The notes: generated from the sequence alone by a model not told the origin. 62,307 nucleotides of DNA from Chloroflexota bacterium (GCA_009840175.1 VXOI01000141.1:1-62307), one strand, 5' to 3'. Counted from the first letter of the stretch, positions 26,306 to 36,272 are shown. A program made the numbers and translations.

Positions 26306-26854
26306 ATGACCAGAGTACCGTTTGCCACCCGTGAAGCTATGGATGCCGCCGGTCAGGCCATCTGGGACGAGATCGAGACCAGCCGCGGCGGCGTGGCCCG
26401 CAACTACGCCGCGCTGCTGAACAACCCGCAGGCCGCCGGCGCCATGGCCGGGCTGGGCGGCTACGCCCGCTACGAAACTCCGCTGCCCGCCCGCGTCAAG
26501 GCCCTGGCGGTGCTGACCGCCGCCCGTGAAGCCTGCGGACACTATGTCTGGACGGTCAACCAGGGACCAGCCAGAGAAGCAGGGCTGACGGACGAAATCA
26601 TCGCCGCCATCCGCGAGTACCGCGCTCCCGCGGGCTTCGACGACGCCGACGCCACGGTGGTCCAGTTCGTCCTCGAACTGCTGCGCCAGCACCGAATCTC
26701 CGACGCCACCTTCGAGGCGATGCGCGCTCTGGTGGGCAATGCCGGGGCCGTGGACGTTCTGATAGTAAGCGGCTACTACCATACCCTCGCCCACTGCCTG
26801 CAAGCCCTCGAAGTGGAACTGCCCGAAGGCACCACTACCGCGCTGACCTACTAG
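26306..26854 (+). CDS. Carboxymuconolactone decarboxylase (AhpD-like) family protein
   Basis: LGGYARYETPLPARVKALAVLTAAREACGHYVWTVNQGPAREAGLTDEIIAAI; start at ATG 26306 with aaaggag upstream. Confidence 0.85.
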   Translation: MTRVPFATREAMDAAGQAIWDEIETSRGGVARNYAALLNNPQAAGAMAGLGGYARYETPLPARVKALAVLTAAREACGHYVWTVNQGPAREAGLTDEIIAAIREYRAPAGFDDADATVVQFVLELLRQHRISDATFEAMRALVGNAGAVDVLIVSGYYHTLAHCLQALEVELPEGTTTALTY

Positions 26855-26996
26855 CTGCAGGCGAAGGGGAAGCAGACGAGGAGCAAAAAGAGCGGCCCAT
26901 GAGCCGAAGCGATTGGGTCGCTGAGATGCTGTTGGGTGGAGAAATTCGTCCACGTTAGTTGGTTTCGACTTTAAGGGAAGGCGGTTGCCAACGGAA

Positions 26997-27037
26997 AAAC
27001 CCGTTCATCTCGCTCCAGTCGGGAGATGAACGGGTTT
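26997..27037 (-). terminator. Strong hairpin terminator
   Basis: 15-bp perfect stem AAACCCGTTCATCTC / GAGATGAACGGGTTT, followed by TTTTT on the minus strand, downstream of the NIPSNAP gene. Confidence 0.85.
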
Positions 27038-27081
27038 CGTAGAACGGGTGCAATCCCCGGACGATGAGTGAACGCCTGCAT

Positions 27082-27393
27082 TTACGCAGTGGCGGGCACC
27101 TTCATCACCGAGGTCATCGCCTGTACCTCAAGGCGGGCGATGTGGCTGCGGGCGTGGTCCATCACGCCTTGCCACTCCGGCGAGGAATAGAAAGCCTCTT
27201 CCCTGGGTGCAACCTCGTCGGCGCTGGGGAAGGAGCGAATCCAGATGAACTGGTTGGCATCCGCGTTGACCCACATCCCGTCTACTGTGATCCCGTACTT
27301 CGCTTGGATTCCCACCAGTTGGTCGTTGAACAGGTCCACCCAGGCATCCATCATGCCCCGGTTGATGGTGTAGGTCCGCAATTGGTAAAGCAT
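27082..27393 (-). CDS. NIPSNAP family protein
   Basis: MLYQLRTYTINRGMMDAWVDLFNDQLVGIQAKYGITVDGMWVNADANQFIWIRSFPSADE. Confidence 0.88.
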   Translation of the reverse strand: MLYQLRTYTINRGMMDAWVDLFNDQLVGIQAKYGITVDGMWVNADANQFIWIRSFPSADEVAPREEAFYSSPEWQGVMDHARSHIARLEVQAMTSVMKVPATA

Positions 27394-27482
27394 TGTGCCC
27401 TCCTATTCTGATTCTTGGAATTTCCTTCTCCCTTGAGAGGGAAGGTTAGGATGTAGGTGAAAACCCGACTGCCGCGCATCCC

Positions 27483-27713
27483 CTATGCAGCGACACAGGT
27501 GATGGTGCGCTCCACTCCTTCGATGTTCTGCACCTGCGCTGTAACCAGGTCCACCAGCGCCACCATGTCGTCGGCCTCGGCCAGGGCAATTAGGTCGTAG
27601 GTTCCGGTGATGATGTCGGCCTCCGGGACGTTGTCCATGGCGCGTAGCGCCGTCAGGACATCCCTTGCGGCGCCCACTTTGGTCTCAATCAGGATGTATG
27701 CTCGCGTCGCCAT
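27483..27713 (-). CDS. Stand-alone Lrp/AsnC ligand-binding (RAM) domain protein
   Basis: AYILIETKVGAARDVLTALRAMDNVPEADIITGTYDLIALAEADDMVALVDLVTAQVQNIEGVERTITCVA; no HTH. Confidence 0.88.
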   Translation of the reverse strand: MATRAYILIETKVGAARDVLTALRAMDNVPEADIITGTYDLIALAEADDMVALVDLVTAQVQNIEGVERTITCVAA

Positions 27714-27757
27714 CGCAATGCCTTTGCTGCGCTCTGCGGCTTCTGGGACGAGCTGTG

Positions 27758-28144
27758 CTATTCCGAAATGGCGGCGGTGCTGGTGATTTCCACCAAGTTG
27801 TCAGGTGCGCCGAAGTTGACTACGACCGTAGTTCGCGCCGGGCGGTCTGCGGGGAAAAACTCGGCGTAGACCTCGTTGAACCCCGGCAGGTCTTCCCGGT
27901 TGGTCACATAGCAGGTGTTGGTCAACACCTGGTCCAGCGACGAACCAGACGCTTCAAGGATGGCGGATATGCGTTGCAGGGCGTAGCGAGTCTGCTCCCG
28001 GATGTCCGCGCCCACGCTGTTGTCCGTGGGGTGACGTCCGGTGCAGCCGGCCACGAAGACCAGGTTGCCGTAGCGGACTCCCTGCGACAGCGGCGCATTC
28101 CCGGAGGTAATAGCGTCCGTCGAAATGATTTCCTTCTTGGGCAT
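27758..28144 (-). CDS. RidA family protein (Rid/YjgF)
   Basis: APLSQGVRYGNLVFVAGCTGRHP...DIREQTRYALQRISAILEASGSSLDQVLTNTCYVTNREDLPGFNEVYAEFFPADRPARTTVVV. Confidence 0.92.
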   Translation of the reverse strand: MPKKEIISTDAITSGNAPLSQGVRYGNLVFVAGCTGRHPTDNSVGADIREQTRYALQRISAILEASGSSLDQVLTNTCYVTNREDLPGFNEVYAEFFPADRPARTTVVVNFGAPDNLVEITSTAAISE

Positions 28145-28248
28145 AAATAGGGCCTCCGAGGGAGTTGTTTCAATCCGTATCTAGTCTTTCACCGGATGCA
28201 ATACACCGAACCCGGCCGCTCGTCCTGAGTCTGCCAAAGGCCAGTCCG

Positions 28249-28488
28249 CTAGTCATCATCGCCGGACTCCGGCGCAGTTCCACGCAACTCAAATAGACGG
28301 TCTATCCGCGAGACGATATGGGCAGTGTCGGCGCGGCGGGCTTCCGATTCCGCCCTCTGGGATTCCGTCAAGGCATCAAGTCGGCCTTCCAACCGGCCCA
28401 TCCTGTACCACAATCCGCCCGCCATTCCCAGTAGGGCCAGCAGGATCGCGCCCACGGCGGCAATCAGTCTCACATCGTCGGCAGACAC
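28249..28488 (-). CDS. Small hypothetical membrane protein with coiled coil
   Basis: One hydrophobic segment (VRLIAAVGAILLALLGMAGGLWYRM) followed by a charged helix. Confidence 0.5.
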   Translation of the reverse strand: MSADDVRLIAAVGAILLALLGMAGGLWYRMGRLEGRLDALTESQRAESEARRADTAHIVSRIDRLFELRGTAPESGDDD

Positions 28489-28503
28489 GCCATCAATCTC
28501 CGG

Positions 28504-28521
28504 CCTGAGCTTGTCGAAGGG
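28504..28521. repeat. Dispersed short repeat family D
   Basis: cctgagcttgtcgaaggg. Confidence 0.75.
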
Positions 28522-28556
28522 CTAGTCGAATCATTATATCGGCGCGGCCCCGGCTG

Positions 28557-29693
28557 TCAATTCGCGCTATCGGGCGCAGCGACGAACTCTGCGCCCAGCT
28601 CTTCGATAAACTCTGGGAAGGTTTCAGTCCCGTTCCACCGCACCGTGCCGCCCTTGCTTAGCTCCCCGCTTACGGACACGTCGCCGGTTTCCAAGAGAAG
28701 CTCGACGTGGCTCATCACTTCGGTCAGTGCAAGGAAGAAGTTGCTGTCGGTGAGCTCACGGTGGGAGAAGTGGTCGCGTGTAAGGGAGACTAGGTCGCAC
28801 GGCCATCGCTTGAGAATGTTCACCAGGTCCTGACAGCGCAGGAGGTGATGCTCGACGATTTCGCTGGCCCGCTCCAGTCCTACCAGGTTGAACCGTCCCC
28901 GGTAATAGGCCCGGTGCGCTGGTAGCACTGCATGGCCTGTATCCAGCGCGGCCACCCGCAGCAGCGAGCGGAGCATAGCCTTCAAGCCGTAGATTTCATT
29001 GGTGCCCCGGTATCTTTCGGGCAAATTGGCGCGGAAGCTGACGTGGCTTCGCGCCACCGACGGGTGCGGCGTTATCTGCGGAAGCACGTGATCGCCGGTG
29101 AACATAAATTTGTCGAACTGGATGCAAAGCTCGTCTGGAGAATGCCCGGGAGTGTAATAGTAGGTCAGACCGTCTGAGCGCAGGCCGTCAGTAACTCTCT
29201 TGTCCAGCTTTAACTCAAGGGCGCGCTGGTGATGCTCCTTCACCCGTTCCACGGTCTCGGAGTTCTCGAAAGCCTGGAAACCGCTCACCTGCTTGCGCCA
29301 ACTCATCTCCCGTTCCCAGCGGTCCTCCAGCAGCAGGCTGCCGTAGACCTCGTGGGCCCACAGTTCGGCTCCGCTGGCCCGCACAACGTCGAGGCAACCG
29401 CCATCGTGGTCCATGTGTCCGTGGGTAACGACGATGCGCTGTACTGAGTCCAGCGAATATCCTAGGTATTCCAGCCCCTCGGCGAGGTAGTGTTCCGACC
29501 CGTGGCAGCCTGGGTCTATGACCGTCAACTGCTCGCCCTCGACCACGTAGCACCACGTCGGCCCCAGGGGAGTCTCCCACGCCTGAGGAATGCCCAGGGC
29601 CCACACCTCCGCCCCTGTCGTGGCGGACTTGTACTTGACGGCCATCCGGTTGCCCGCATCGTCGCCTTTCTTCAATATCTCAGGTTCCAGCAT
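28557..29693 (-). CDS. MBL-fold metallo-hydrolase
   Basis: VTHGHMDHDGGCLDVVRASGAELWAHE...LTYYYTPGHSPDELCIQFDKFMFTGDHVLPQITPH. Confidence 0.93.
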   Translation of the reverse strand: MLEPEILKKGDDAGNRMAVKYKSATTGAEVWALGIPQAWETPLGPTWCYVVEGEQLTVIDPGCHGSEHYLAEGLEYLGYSLDSVQRIVVTHGHMDHDGGCLDVVRASGAELWAHEVYGSLLLEDRWEREMSWRKQVSGFQAFENSETVERVKEHHQRALELKLDKRVTDGLRSDGLTYYYTPGHSPDELCIQFDKFMFTGDHVLPQITPHPSVARSHVSFRANLPERYRGTNEIYGLKAMLRSLLRVAALDTGHAVLPAHRAYYRGRFNLVGLERASEIVEHHLLRCQDLVNILKRWPCDLVSLTRDHFSHRELTDSNFFLALTEVMSHVELLLETGDVSVSGELSKGGTVRWNGTETFPEFIEELGAEFVAAPDSAN

Positions 29694-29770
29694 TAAGACC
29701 GCCGGTTAGAAATTTTAGTGGAATGGTTATGCCGCTGCTGAATCACAGGAAATTTCGGGCGGAGGGTGAT

Positions 29771-32700
29771 TCATTGCGACTCCCCCGCTACGCTGCTGCC
29801 TTCGTCCAGGCTGATTCTCGTTGCGAGGAGTATGCCTTCTCGTATCACTCCCTCCACAATCACCGAATTACCGGCGGCGACCTCGTCCTGGAACACGGTT
29901 AATGCCTCCACAATGATCCGCTCGCCGGAAACCAGCAGGCGGTCGGGCCGGCCGGCGCTGTCCAGATTGGCTTCCTGTATGACGCCTTTGATCCTGAAGC
30001 GAGCCGATGCCCCGTCATCCTGCGGGTCGTAGGCTGGCAGGCGCTCAATTTCCTCGACCAGGAAAACACCGCCGGTAACTTTGCCGGTTGCTCTTACCAC
30101 GGCTCCCTCGGTCAGCGAACCGATGATATGCGTTCCGCTGGAAATGCGGATCGTGACACCGTTGATAGTAACATCAAGGGGCAAGGGTACCGGTCTGGAG
30201 GGCATATTTTCCACTATTCCCTGCATCTGAACCCTGGGCAGGACGCCTACGTTACCGATGGGTTGGGACTCAACCGTCACTGCGAGGATTTCGCCGCTGA
30301 TAACGATTCCCTGGACTGCAAGGGCTATCCCGATAGTCGGCTCTACTGCCAGACGTGTCAGGCGGTCTACGGTCACTGGAATGCCGCCTATTGAGAAGCC
30401 GGACACGCGGCCGTTCGTTTCTGTTGCGACCTCAGTGACCAGTCCCTCGATGCTGGCCTCGGTGCCAGCGGTGATTCCAGGCCCGTATCCCAGGATTTCG
30501 CGGGCCAGCACTGTGCCGTCGCGCTGCAACAGTCCGCGTACCTGCACCGGAGAACCCACTTGTAGCGCGGCGTCTATTTCGGTCAGCGCGCTGATGTCCA
30601 CTGGAATGCCGTTCACCAGCAGCCTGTCGTCAGCCTCTACCCGCTCGATGCGGCCTTCAATGTCCACCGGATTGGCCCTGGTTTCGCCGGTTTGGTCGTC
30701 CGGGTCGGTTGTGGCCACCTCGCGCGCGATGAGGGACCCGTCGGGCTGTATCTCCGCCTTGACGATTACCGTGGAGCCAATGGCGACGTTGCCCAGTGTC
30801 TTGGTGAGGTCGCTCAACACGATTCTCATACCGTCCACGACCAGCCAAATGCCCCGAAACTCCTGCTCGACGATTCCCTGTATGCTGACCCTGCGGATGG
30901 CTTCATTGGTTTCCGATGGAGCGGCGGAAACTTCAGTGGCCAGCAAGGCGCTTTCGCTGTAGGCAGCGGTCACGGAGACACGACTGCCTACCGAGGGCCG
31001 CCCCGAGAGCGCGGTATCAGCGTTGACCTCTACCGGGACGCCGCCTATGTCCCACGCGCCTCTGCCGGTGATTTCACGGAAAATCCCTTCCAGCCAGACC
31101 GTGTGCTCGCCTTCGGGATTCTCGGTCTCCGTTTGGTTTTCTACCTCTCGGGCATGAAGGGAACCGTCTTCCCGCAGAGTCGCGATCACCTTCACCCGCT
31201 GGCCCGGGCGCGGCAGGGCATCAATGTAGGCGTGCCGGTCAACCAGCACCTCTGTCCCGCTAATCTTCCAATGCCCTGCTATGGAGTCGCGTCCCTGGAA
31301 AACGCCGCGTATTGTGGTCCGGGCGGCAGTCTGGCCTATTCCCTCATCCTGCCCAACCCGGCGGGCCAGCAGCGAGCCGTCGGGACGCAGCAGTGCCTCC
31401 ACTACCAGCACTTCACCTACGGACAGCCCTGTTTCCATGACTGTATTTACATCGAGAGACACTTCGGTATAGGACATGATGATGTTCGCGTTGTCCTGGT
31501 TGATGCCCTGAAATACGCCACTCACTACTGCCACGTTGCGGGAATCCTGTGGCCCCTCAGTCGCCTCCGTTGACTCTTCTGCCTCGCGGCCAGGAATTCC
31601 ATTGATTTCACTGACTGTTGGAATAGACTCCCCATCTGCCACCATTGAGGACAAAATGATGAAGGAGCCTTCCGCCAACTCGGGTACGCCCAGGTGCAGC
31701 TTGACTTCCACTGAACTGGTAAGAGGCATGGTAACCGGTTCACTTTCTCCGTCAGCGGGCTGGATGACGATTTCGCTATCGTTGACGGCGATTACCCTGC
31801 CGGCAAGGTGCCGGTTCCGGGTCCTTGACGGCACGAGGTGGATCTGGCGGGCTCCGGCGCCGTCCGGTTTGAGGGATACCGCCACTTGATCTCCAGTCTC
31901 CAGGTTGTTCAGCCCGGGATCCTGGCGGTTGGGAACGGCGATTTCCGTGTCGGGTGCGACATCCACGTCCACCCTGCCCCTGTCCGTGCTGACCGATAAC
32001 CGCCCGCCGCCTCCGAAATCCCGGCGTACCTCCAGGACACCGCCGAAGAAATCCAGTTTTGGTGGAACGATGTTTGATGGCCCGGATTCGTTGCCCGCCA
32101 AGTCTATAACGGTAACCGAGTAGGTAAAATCTCCCTCGGCAGGCAAGGTCCAGTCTTCAAACCCGGTGCCAAACAGAAGAGCGGTTATCGGAGTGCTCGG
32201 GCCCTCTCCGTCCTGGCGGTACAGGCGGTAGCCCCTGATGGTGTCTCCCCTGCTGATGTTCCACTCCAGCCGGGCCCTTCCGGCGCTGCGGTCTGAACTG
32301 ACCAGCCGAAGACCGGTGGGGGGATCAGGGGCCGTTACGTCAATGGACGTGACTTCCGCAACTGCCGACATGGGAGACTCCAGCCCCCACGAGTTGATGG
32401 CGCTTACCGCATAGAAATAAGTCGTGCCGTCCCCTGTCCTCACGTCGGTGAAGGAGGAATCAGGAAGCAGCCAGGCCAGCCTGGTGAAAGGGCCGGAGGC
32501 ATTTTGGGCGAAGTATACGGCATATCCTGATACTTCAGACTCGGCGCTGTCTTCCCAGTCAAGGGTTACCACCCCGGGCTGAGCGTCCGATACCTCGGCC
32601 TCGAGACTGCTGGGCGCTCCTGGGCCTTCGGGCAGCAGACGGTTGCTTTGCTCGCAAGGCGACTCTGTAACCACGGCGAGACTTCCGGCGACGGCGCCGC

Positions 32701-34321
32701 CGTTGCCGCCGAAGTTGAATTCTATGGCTCCGTGGTCTACTTCCGCTTCCGGCGGTTCCGCTCGGCTTGAGAGAGCGTTGATGTAGACAGACTCGAAAGA
32801 GCCAACCTGGTCAAGGACGACACGATTGCCGGAAGTCAATCCCGGAACTGGCTGGGAGCAGGCCAGACCGTTGGCGGGCAAAGGGTTGTCTCGACCCAGG
32901 AGTCTTCCTTGATGCCAGAACTGTACCGGGGACTCAGAGACGCCAGAACCATTGGCGTCGAAACCGATAGCGGCTGAAACGATGCTGACGCTGCCAGTGT
33001 TCCGCAGGGTCACCACCGGCCCTTCGGCAGCCGCAGGCCAGGGTTCAGTAGGGGAGGTCTTGACCACCAGAATATCCCTGTTGCCCTGTGCTGCCATGGT
33101 CCATCCGGCAATGATGAATCCCCTGTCTTCCGTCTGCCGGATGGCCCGCGCCCCGGAGGACGCCGGGACCGCTCCAATCCCGGCGTCCGCGGAGCTGATT
33201 TGCGTGTAGGCCCTGTTCCATTCTTGCCTGCCGGCTGGGCCGGTTTTGACTACCCAGAAGCGGTCACCTCTACTGAACGATTCAGACCAGCCAGCCAGTA
33301 CATAGCCATCGTCGCTGGTCTGGGCCAGCGAGTGCGCGGCATCCCTGGCGACGCCTCCGAAGGTGCGCTGCCACTCCAGTCTGCCTTCGCCGTCAGTCTT
33401 GACCAACCAGAAGTCAGACAGCCCGGCGCTGTCCGACCAACTGAACCCGCCCAGGGCATAGCCGCCGTCGCTGGTCAGGACCAGGGAGCGGGCCTCGTCG
33501 TTGAATTCGCCTCCGAAGGACCTGGTCCATCTCGTATCCCCGTCGGAATCGGTCTTGATTAGAATGGCCTCGCTGCCGCGAAGAACGGAGTCGGCGCTGC
33601 CCGCAACGATGAATCCATTGTCGGGAGTCTCGGCAGCGTCGTATGCTACCGCGCCCGTGGCTATGCCGGGGTTTCGGCTCCATAACAGTTCGCCGCCACT
33701 GTCAGTCCTAAGCAGCCACACGCCGGTGCCGGAGGAACTCGATGAACTTCCAGCCAGGACGTACCCTCCGTCCCTCGTCTGCCTCACGGAGTGGGCTACG
33801 TCGGAGGTATCCGGCGTTGTGATTGTCAGGGATTGTTCCGAGTTGCCGAAACTGCGTTCCCATTCCGGTTTTCCATCGGCATCTGTCTTGACCAGCCAGT
33901 AGTCGCTTTGAGCGGCTGTCGCTCCATCCGAAGAGTGCGTTTCACCAGCGAGTATATAGCCGCCGTCTTCGGTTTTCTGCACGGCATAAATGACGTCGCT
34001 TTCGGGCCCTCCGTATGTCTGCGACCATTGTTGCTCGCCGAGGACGTTCAGCTTGACGAGCCAGCCGTCTTGCGACCCTGACCCGAAGGATCGCATTTCG
34101 CCCGCGATGACATATCCCCCGTCATCGGACAGTGCCACGGCATGGGCGAACTCGTCCTCGCCGCCCCCCAGCACAGTGCGCCATTCCGCCACGGGCTGGG
34201 CCGACGCCGTGCCGGGGTTGACAAGGGCGAAGGCAGCCATGGCCAGCAGGCTCGCAAATAGCACGGGCAACCGCCATACCTTGGCTCCCCGTTCGAGAAG
34301 GTTGATATTCCCTGGCGTCAA
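29771..34321 (-). CDS. Large secreted protein: 7 propeller-like repeats, 2 FN3-like domains, about 9-10 DUF5666-like modules
   Basis: Signal peptide ending ASAQ; seven [TS]xDxGYxLAG...WLVKTDxxGxxxWxxxFGG repeats; FN3 pattern LDWEDSAESEVSGYAVYFAQ; repeated xxxGxxxxxxxxxWxIxGxxVxVxxxTxIxxxxxVGxxVxVxAxLxxDGSLxAREV modules. Confidence 0.88.
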   Translation of the reverse strand: MTPGNINLLERGAKVWRLPVLFASLLAMAAFALVNPGTASAQPVAEWRTVLGGGEDEFAHAVALSDDGGYVIAGEMRSFGSGSQDGWLVKLNVLGEQQWSQTYGGPESDVIYAVQKTEDGGYILAGETHSSDGATAAQSDYWLVKTDADGKPEWERSFGNSEQSLTITTPDTSDVAHSVRQTRDGGYVLAGSSSSSSGTGVWLLRTDSGGELLWSRNPGIATGAVAYDAAETPDNGFIVAGSADSVLRGSEAILIKTDSDGDTRWTRSFGGEFNDEARSLVLTSDGGYALGGFSWSDSAGLSDFWLVKTDGEGRLEWQRTFGGVARDAAHSLAQTSDDGYVLAGWSESFSRGDRFWVVKTGPAGRQEWNRAYTQISSADAGIGAVPASSGARAIRQTEDRGFIIAGWTMAAQGNRDILVVKTSPTEPWPAAAEGPVVTLRNTGSVSIVSAAIGFDANGSGVSESPVQFWHQGRLLGRDNPLPANGLACSQPVPGLTSGNRVVLDQVGSFESVYINALSSRAEPPEAEVDHGAIEFNFGGNGGAVAGSLAVVTESPCEQSNRLLPEGPGAPSSLEAEVSDAQPGVVTLDWEDSAESEVSGYAVYFAQNASGPFTRLAWLLPDSSFTDVRTGDGTTYFYAVSAINSWGLESPMSAVAEVTSIDVTAPDPPTGLRLVSSDRSAGRARLEWNISRGDTIRGYRLYRQDGEGPSTPITALLFGTGFEDWTLPAEGDFTYSVTVIDLAGNESGPSNIVPPKLDFFGGVLEVRRDFGGGGRLSVSTDRGRVDVDVAPDTEIAVPNRQDPGLNNLETGDQVAVSLKPDGAGARQIHLVPSRTRNRHLAGRVIAVNDSEIVIQPADGESEPVTMPLTSSVEVKLHLGVPELAEGSFIILSSMVADGESIPTVSEINGIPGREAEESTEATEGPQDSRNVAVVSGVFQGINQDNANIIMSYTEVSLDVNTVMETGLSVGEVLVVEALLRPDGSLLARRVGQDEGIGQTAARTTIRGVFQGRDSIAGHWKISGTEVLVDRHAYIDALPRPGQRVKVIATLREDGSLHAREVENQTETENPEGEHTVWLEGIFREITGRGAWDIGGVPVEVNADTALSGRPSVGSRVSVTAAYSESALLATEVSAAPSETNEAIRRVSIQGIVEQEFRGIWLVVDGMRIVLSDLTKTLGNVAIGSTVIVKAEIQPDGSLIAREVATTDPDDQTGETRANPVDIEGRIERVEADDRLLVNGIPVDISALTEIDAALQVGSPVQVRGLLQRDGTVLAREILGYGPGITAGTEASIEGLVTEVATETNGRVSGFSIGGIPVTVDRLTRLAVEPTIGIALAVQGIVISGEILAVTVESQPIGNVGVLPRVQMQGIVENMPSRPVPLPLDVTINGVTIRISSGTHIIGSLTEGAVVRATGKVTGGVFLVEEIERLPAYDPQDDGASARFRIKGVIQEANLDSAGRPDRLLVSGERIIVEALTVFQDEVAAGNSVIVEGVIREGILLATRISLDEGSSVAGESQ

Positions 34322-34413
34322 TCAGGTCCTCACGGACTACAGCGGGCAAGCTGTAGCCTCTCAAATCACGGCCTCGCCTGGTCGCTGCTGCGTTATGCCT
34401 CTGCCGTCCGTCT

Positions 34414-35253
34414 CTATTCGCTGGGCGGGCGGTAGATTACGGCCACGACCTCGCTGAGAGTCTGCCCGTCATCATTGGTGGCGACCACGTCTATGAAGTT
34501 GGGGCCTTCGACCAGCAGCATTGTGGTGGAGAAGTACCCGAAACGGTCAATCGGCGCCGACCGGCCGTTTATGCTGATTATGGCATTGGGGCCGGTACGT
34601 CCGGACAACGGCAGGCGCGAACTGGAAACGACGCTCTGGTTTTCCGGTTCGGTAATCAGCAACAGGAAGGGCGAGGCCAGTGATGTCACCCGGCGCGAAA
34701 TATAGCTGCGAGCGCCGTCCTCACTGCTGGCCGTAACTTCCACCAGGTTCTCACCCTGCTCCAGAGACACTTCTGCCCGAAACCCCCCTCGGCTGTCCAC
34801 CACGGCCTCCTCCTCCGAGACGACGACCCTGGCTCCCGGTTCTGTTTGACCATAAACAACAACGGAATTGCCGGGCACTATGGATTCGTCCTCGGGTGCA
34901 TAGACTGCCAGGAACAGGTCTCCCTGGGTGGTTGTGCTTGGAGGGAGAAGTGTGGGCGTCTCCGTAGGACTGGCCGGCGTGGGCGGTTCCGTCGGCGTCG
35001 GCGTGGCCGTAGGCGTTGGCTTGGGAGTGGCCGTAGCCTGTAGTGTCGGAAGCGGTGTCGGCGTAAGCGTGGGTGTCGGCGACTGCGTCGGGAACGGAAG
35101 GGTGGGAGCCGGGGTTGACTCTGCGTCTGGGCGCGGCAAAGTTGTGACACAACCCATCAGAACAGCCATAGCCAGCGCGGCCAGAACCAGCCATGCCGGG
35201 CGTCCTGAGACGATTGGGGGCGTCCCATCGCCGCCAGAGGACGAACGCTTCAC
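34414..35253 (-). CDS. Lipoprotein with Thr/Pro-rich linker and two Ig-like/glucodextranase-B-like domains
   Basis: Lipobox-like AVLMGC; TPAPTLPFPTQSPTPTLTPTPLPT... linker; YAPEDESIVPGNSVVVYGQTEPGARVVVSEEEAVVDSRGGFRAEVSLEQGENLVEVTASSEDG. Confidence 0.8.
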   Translation of the reverse strand: MKRSSSGGDGTPPIVSGRPAWLVLAALAMAVLMGCVTTLPRPDAESTPAPTLPFPTQSPTPTLTPTPLPTLQATATPKPTPTATPTPTEPPTPASPTETPTLLPPSTTTQGDLFLAVYAPEDESIVPGNSVVVYGQTEPGARVVVSEEEAVVDSRGGFRAEVSLEQGENLVEVTASSEDGARSYISRRVTSLASPFLLLITEPENQSVVSSSRLPLSGRTGPNAIISINGRSAPIDRFGYFSTTMLLVEGPNFIDVVATNDDGQTLSEVVAVIYRPPSE

Positions 35254-36272
35254 TGTCCCTTCAGCGGCAGGGCCAGCAAGAATGCCGTGTGGTGATCAGT
35301 TTGCGGTTCGGCCACGGATTCCACCGTCAGCTCGCCGCCGCAACGCTGGGCCAGCCTTCGAGCGATAAACAGGCCCAGCCCGGAGCTGGTCTTCTCCTCT
35401 CGTCTCCCTACTTCCGGTGTCCACCCCCGGTCGAAGAGGTATTCCAAGTAGTGCGATGCGATACCCGGCCCGTCGTCCCACACATGGACATAGAAGCTGG
35501 AATCGTCCTTGCTCAGAGAAATCTCCACGTTGCCGGAAGCGTGGGTAACGGCATTGTCCACCAGATTGGCGACGATATGTTCGATAGCGTGGGAATCGGA
35601 GGAAACTATGCCGAAGTCCGGCGGCTCGGCCCACCATGTCAATTCCTTGCCCGCCTCGGCTGCTACAGGGAAGTAACGGTCGGCGATGCGCCGCACCACC
35701 TCCGCGGGTTCCACGGGGCCTGTGGGTGGCGGGAGTTCCGGCGACTCCAGATATACCAGTACCTGTATGTTGGAGAGCATCAGCCGGTAATTGACGGTTT
35801 GACGCTCGATTTCGTCCAGCAGTTCCAGCACTTCGGAAGCGGACGGCTCGCCTGAAGTCCGCATGGCTACCCTCAATTCCCTCTCCTTGCCGGCTATGCG
35901 GCGTAGAGGACGCCCCAGGTCATGGTCAAACAGCTCGAAGAACTGCCTGGTAGTTTCCGTCCACTGGTGTGAGAGTTCCAGCCCCGGAGGGGCGTCCTGG
36001 CGCCTTGCCATTCCTGCCCCCAGCGCAACGGCAAACAGTCCAACGATGAGCAGTACGCCCCCTATGTATGCCAGCGGCTCTACCCCCCAGAGGTAATCAA
36101 AAACAACAGGGCCGGTAAAGAAAGAAAGAATAAGGCAGGCAAACCCCGCAGCTGCCGCCGTCAGGCCAAACAGCCGCATCATCAGAAGGAGGCGTTGGGG
36201 CAGTCGAAAACCTGGCGGAATGCTGATATGAGGCCCCGGCCAAACCGGGCCTTCTCCGGCAGCCATGCTCAC
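35250..36272 (-). CDS. Sensor histidine kinase with two TM helices and almost no extracytoplasmic sensor domain
   Basis: H-box-like FFELFDHDLGRPLRRI, N-box HIVANLVDNAVTHA, G boxes VWDDGPGIA and SSGLGLFIARRLAQRCGGELTVES. Confidence 0.9.
   Translation of the reverse strand: MSMAAGEGPVWPGPHISIPPGFRLPQRLLLMMRLFGLTAAAAGFACLILSFFTGPVVFDYLWGVEPLAYIGGVLLIVGLFAVALGAGMARRQDAPPGLELSHQWTETTRQFFELFDHDLGRPLRRIAGKERELRVAMRTSGEPSASEVLELLDEIERQTVNYRLMLSNIQVLVYLESPELPPPTGPVEPAEVVRRIADRYFPVAAEAGKELTWWAEPPDFGIVSSDSHAIEHIVANLVDNAVTHASGNVEISLSKDDSSFYVHVWDDGPGIASHYLEYLFDRGWTPEVGRREEKTSSGLGLFIARRLAQRCGGELTVESVAEPQTDHHTAFLLALPLKGQ

Noticed and set aside
34928-35368. Gly/Val repeat-rich plus-strand ORF
   Set aside because: Shadow of the Thr/Pro-rich linker of the lipoprotein gene; repeats are explained by that linker.
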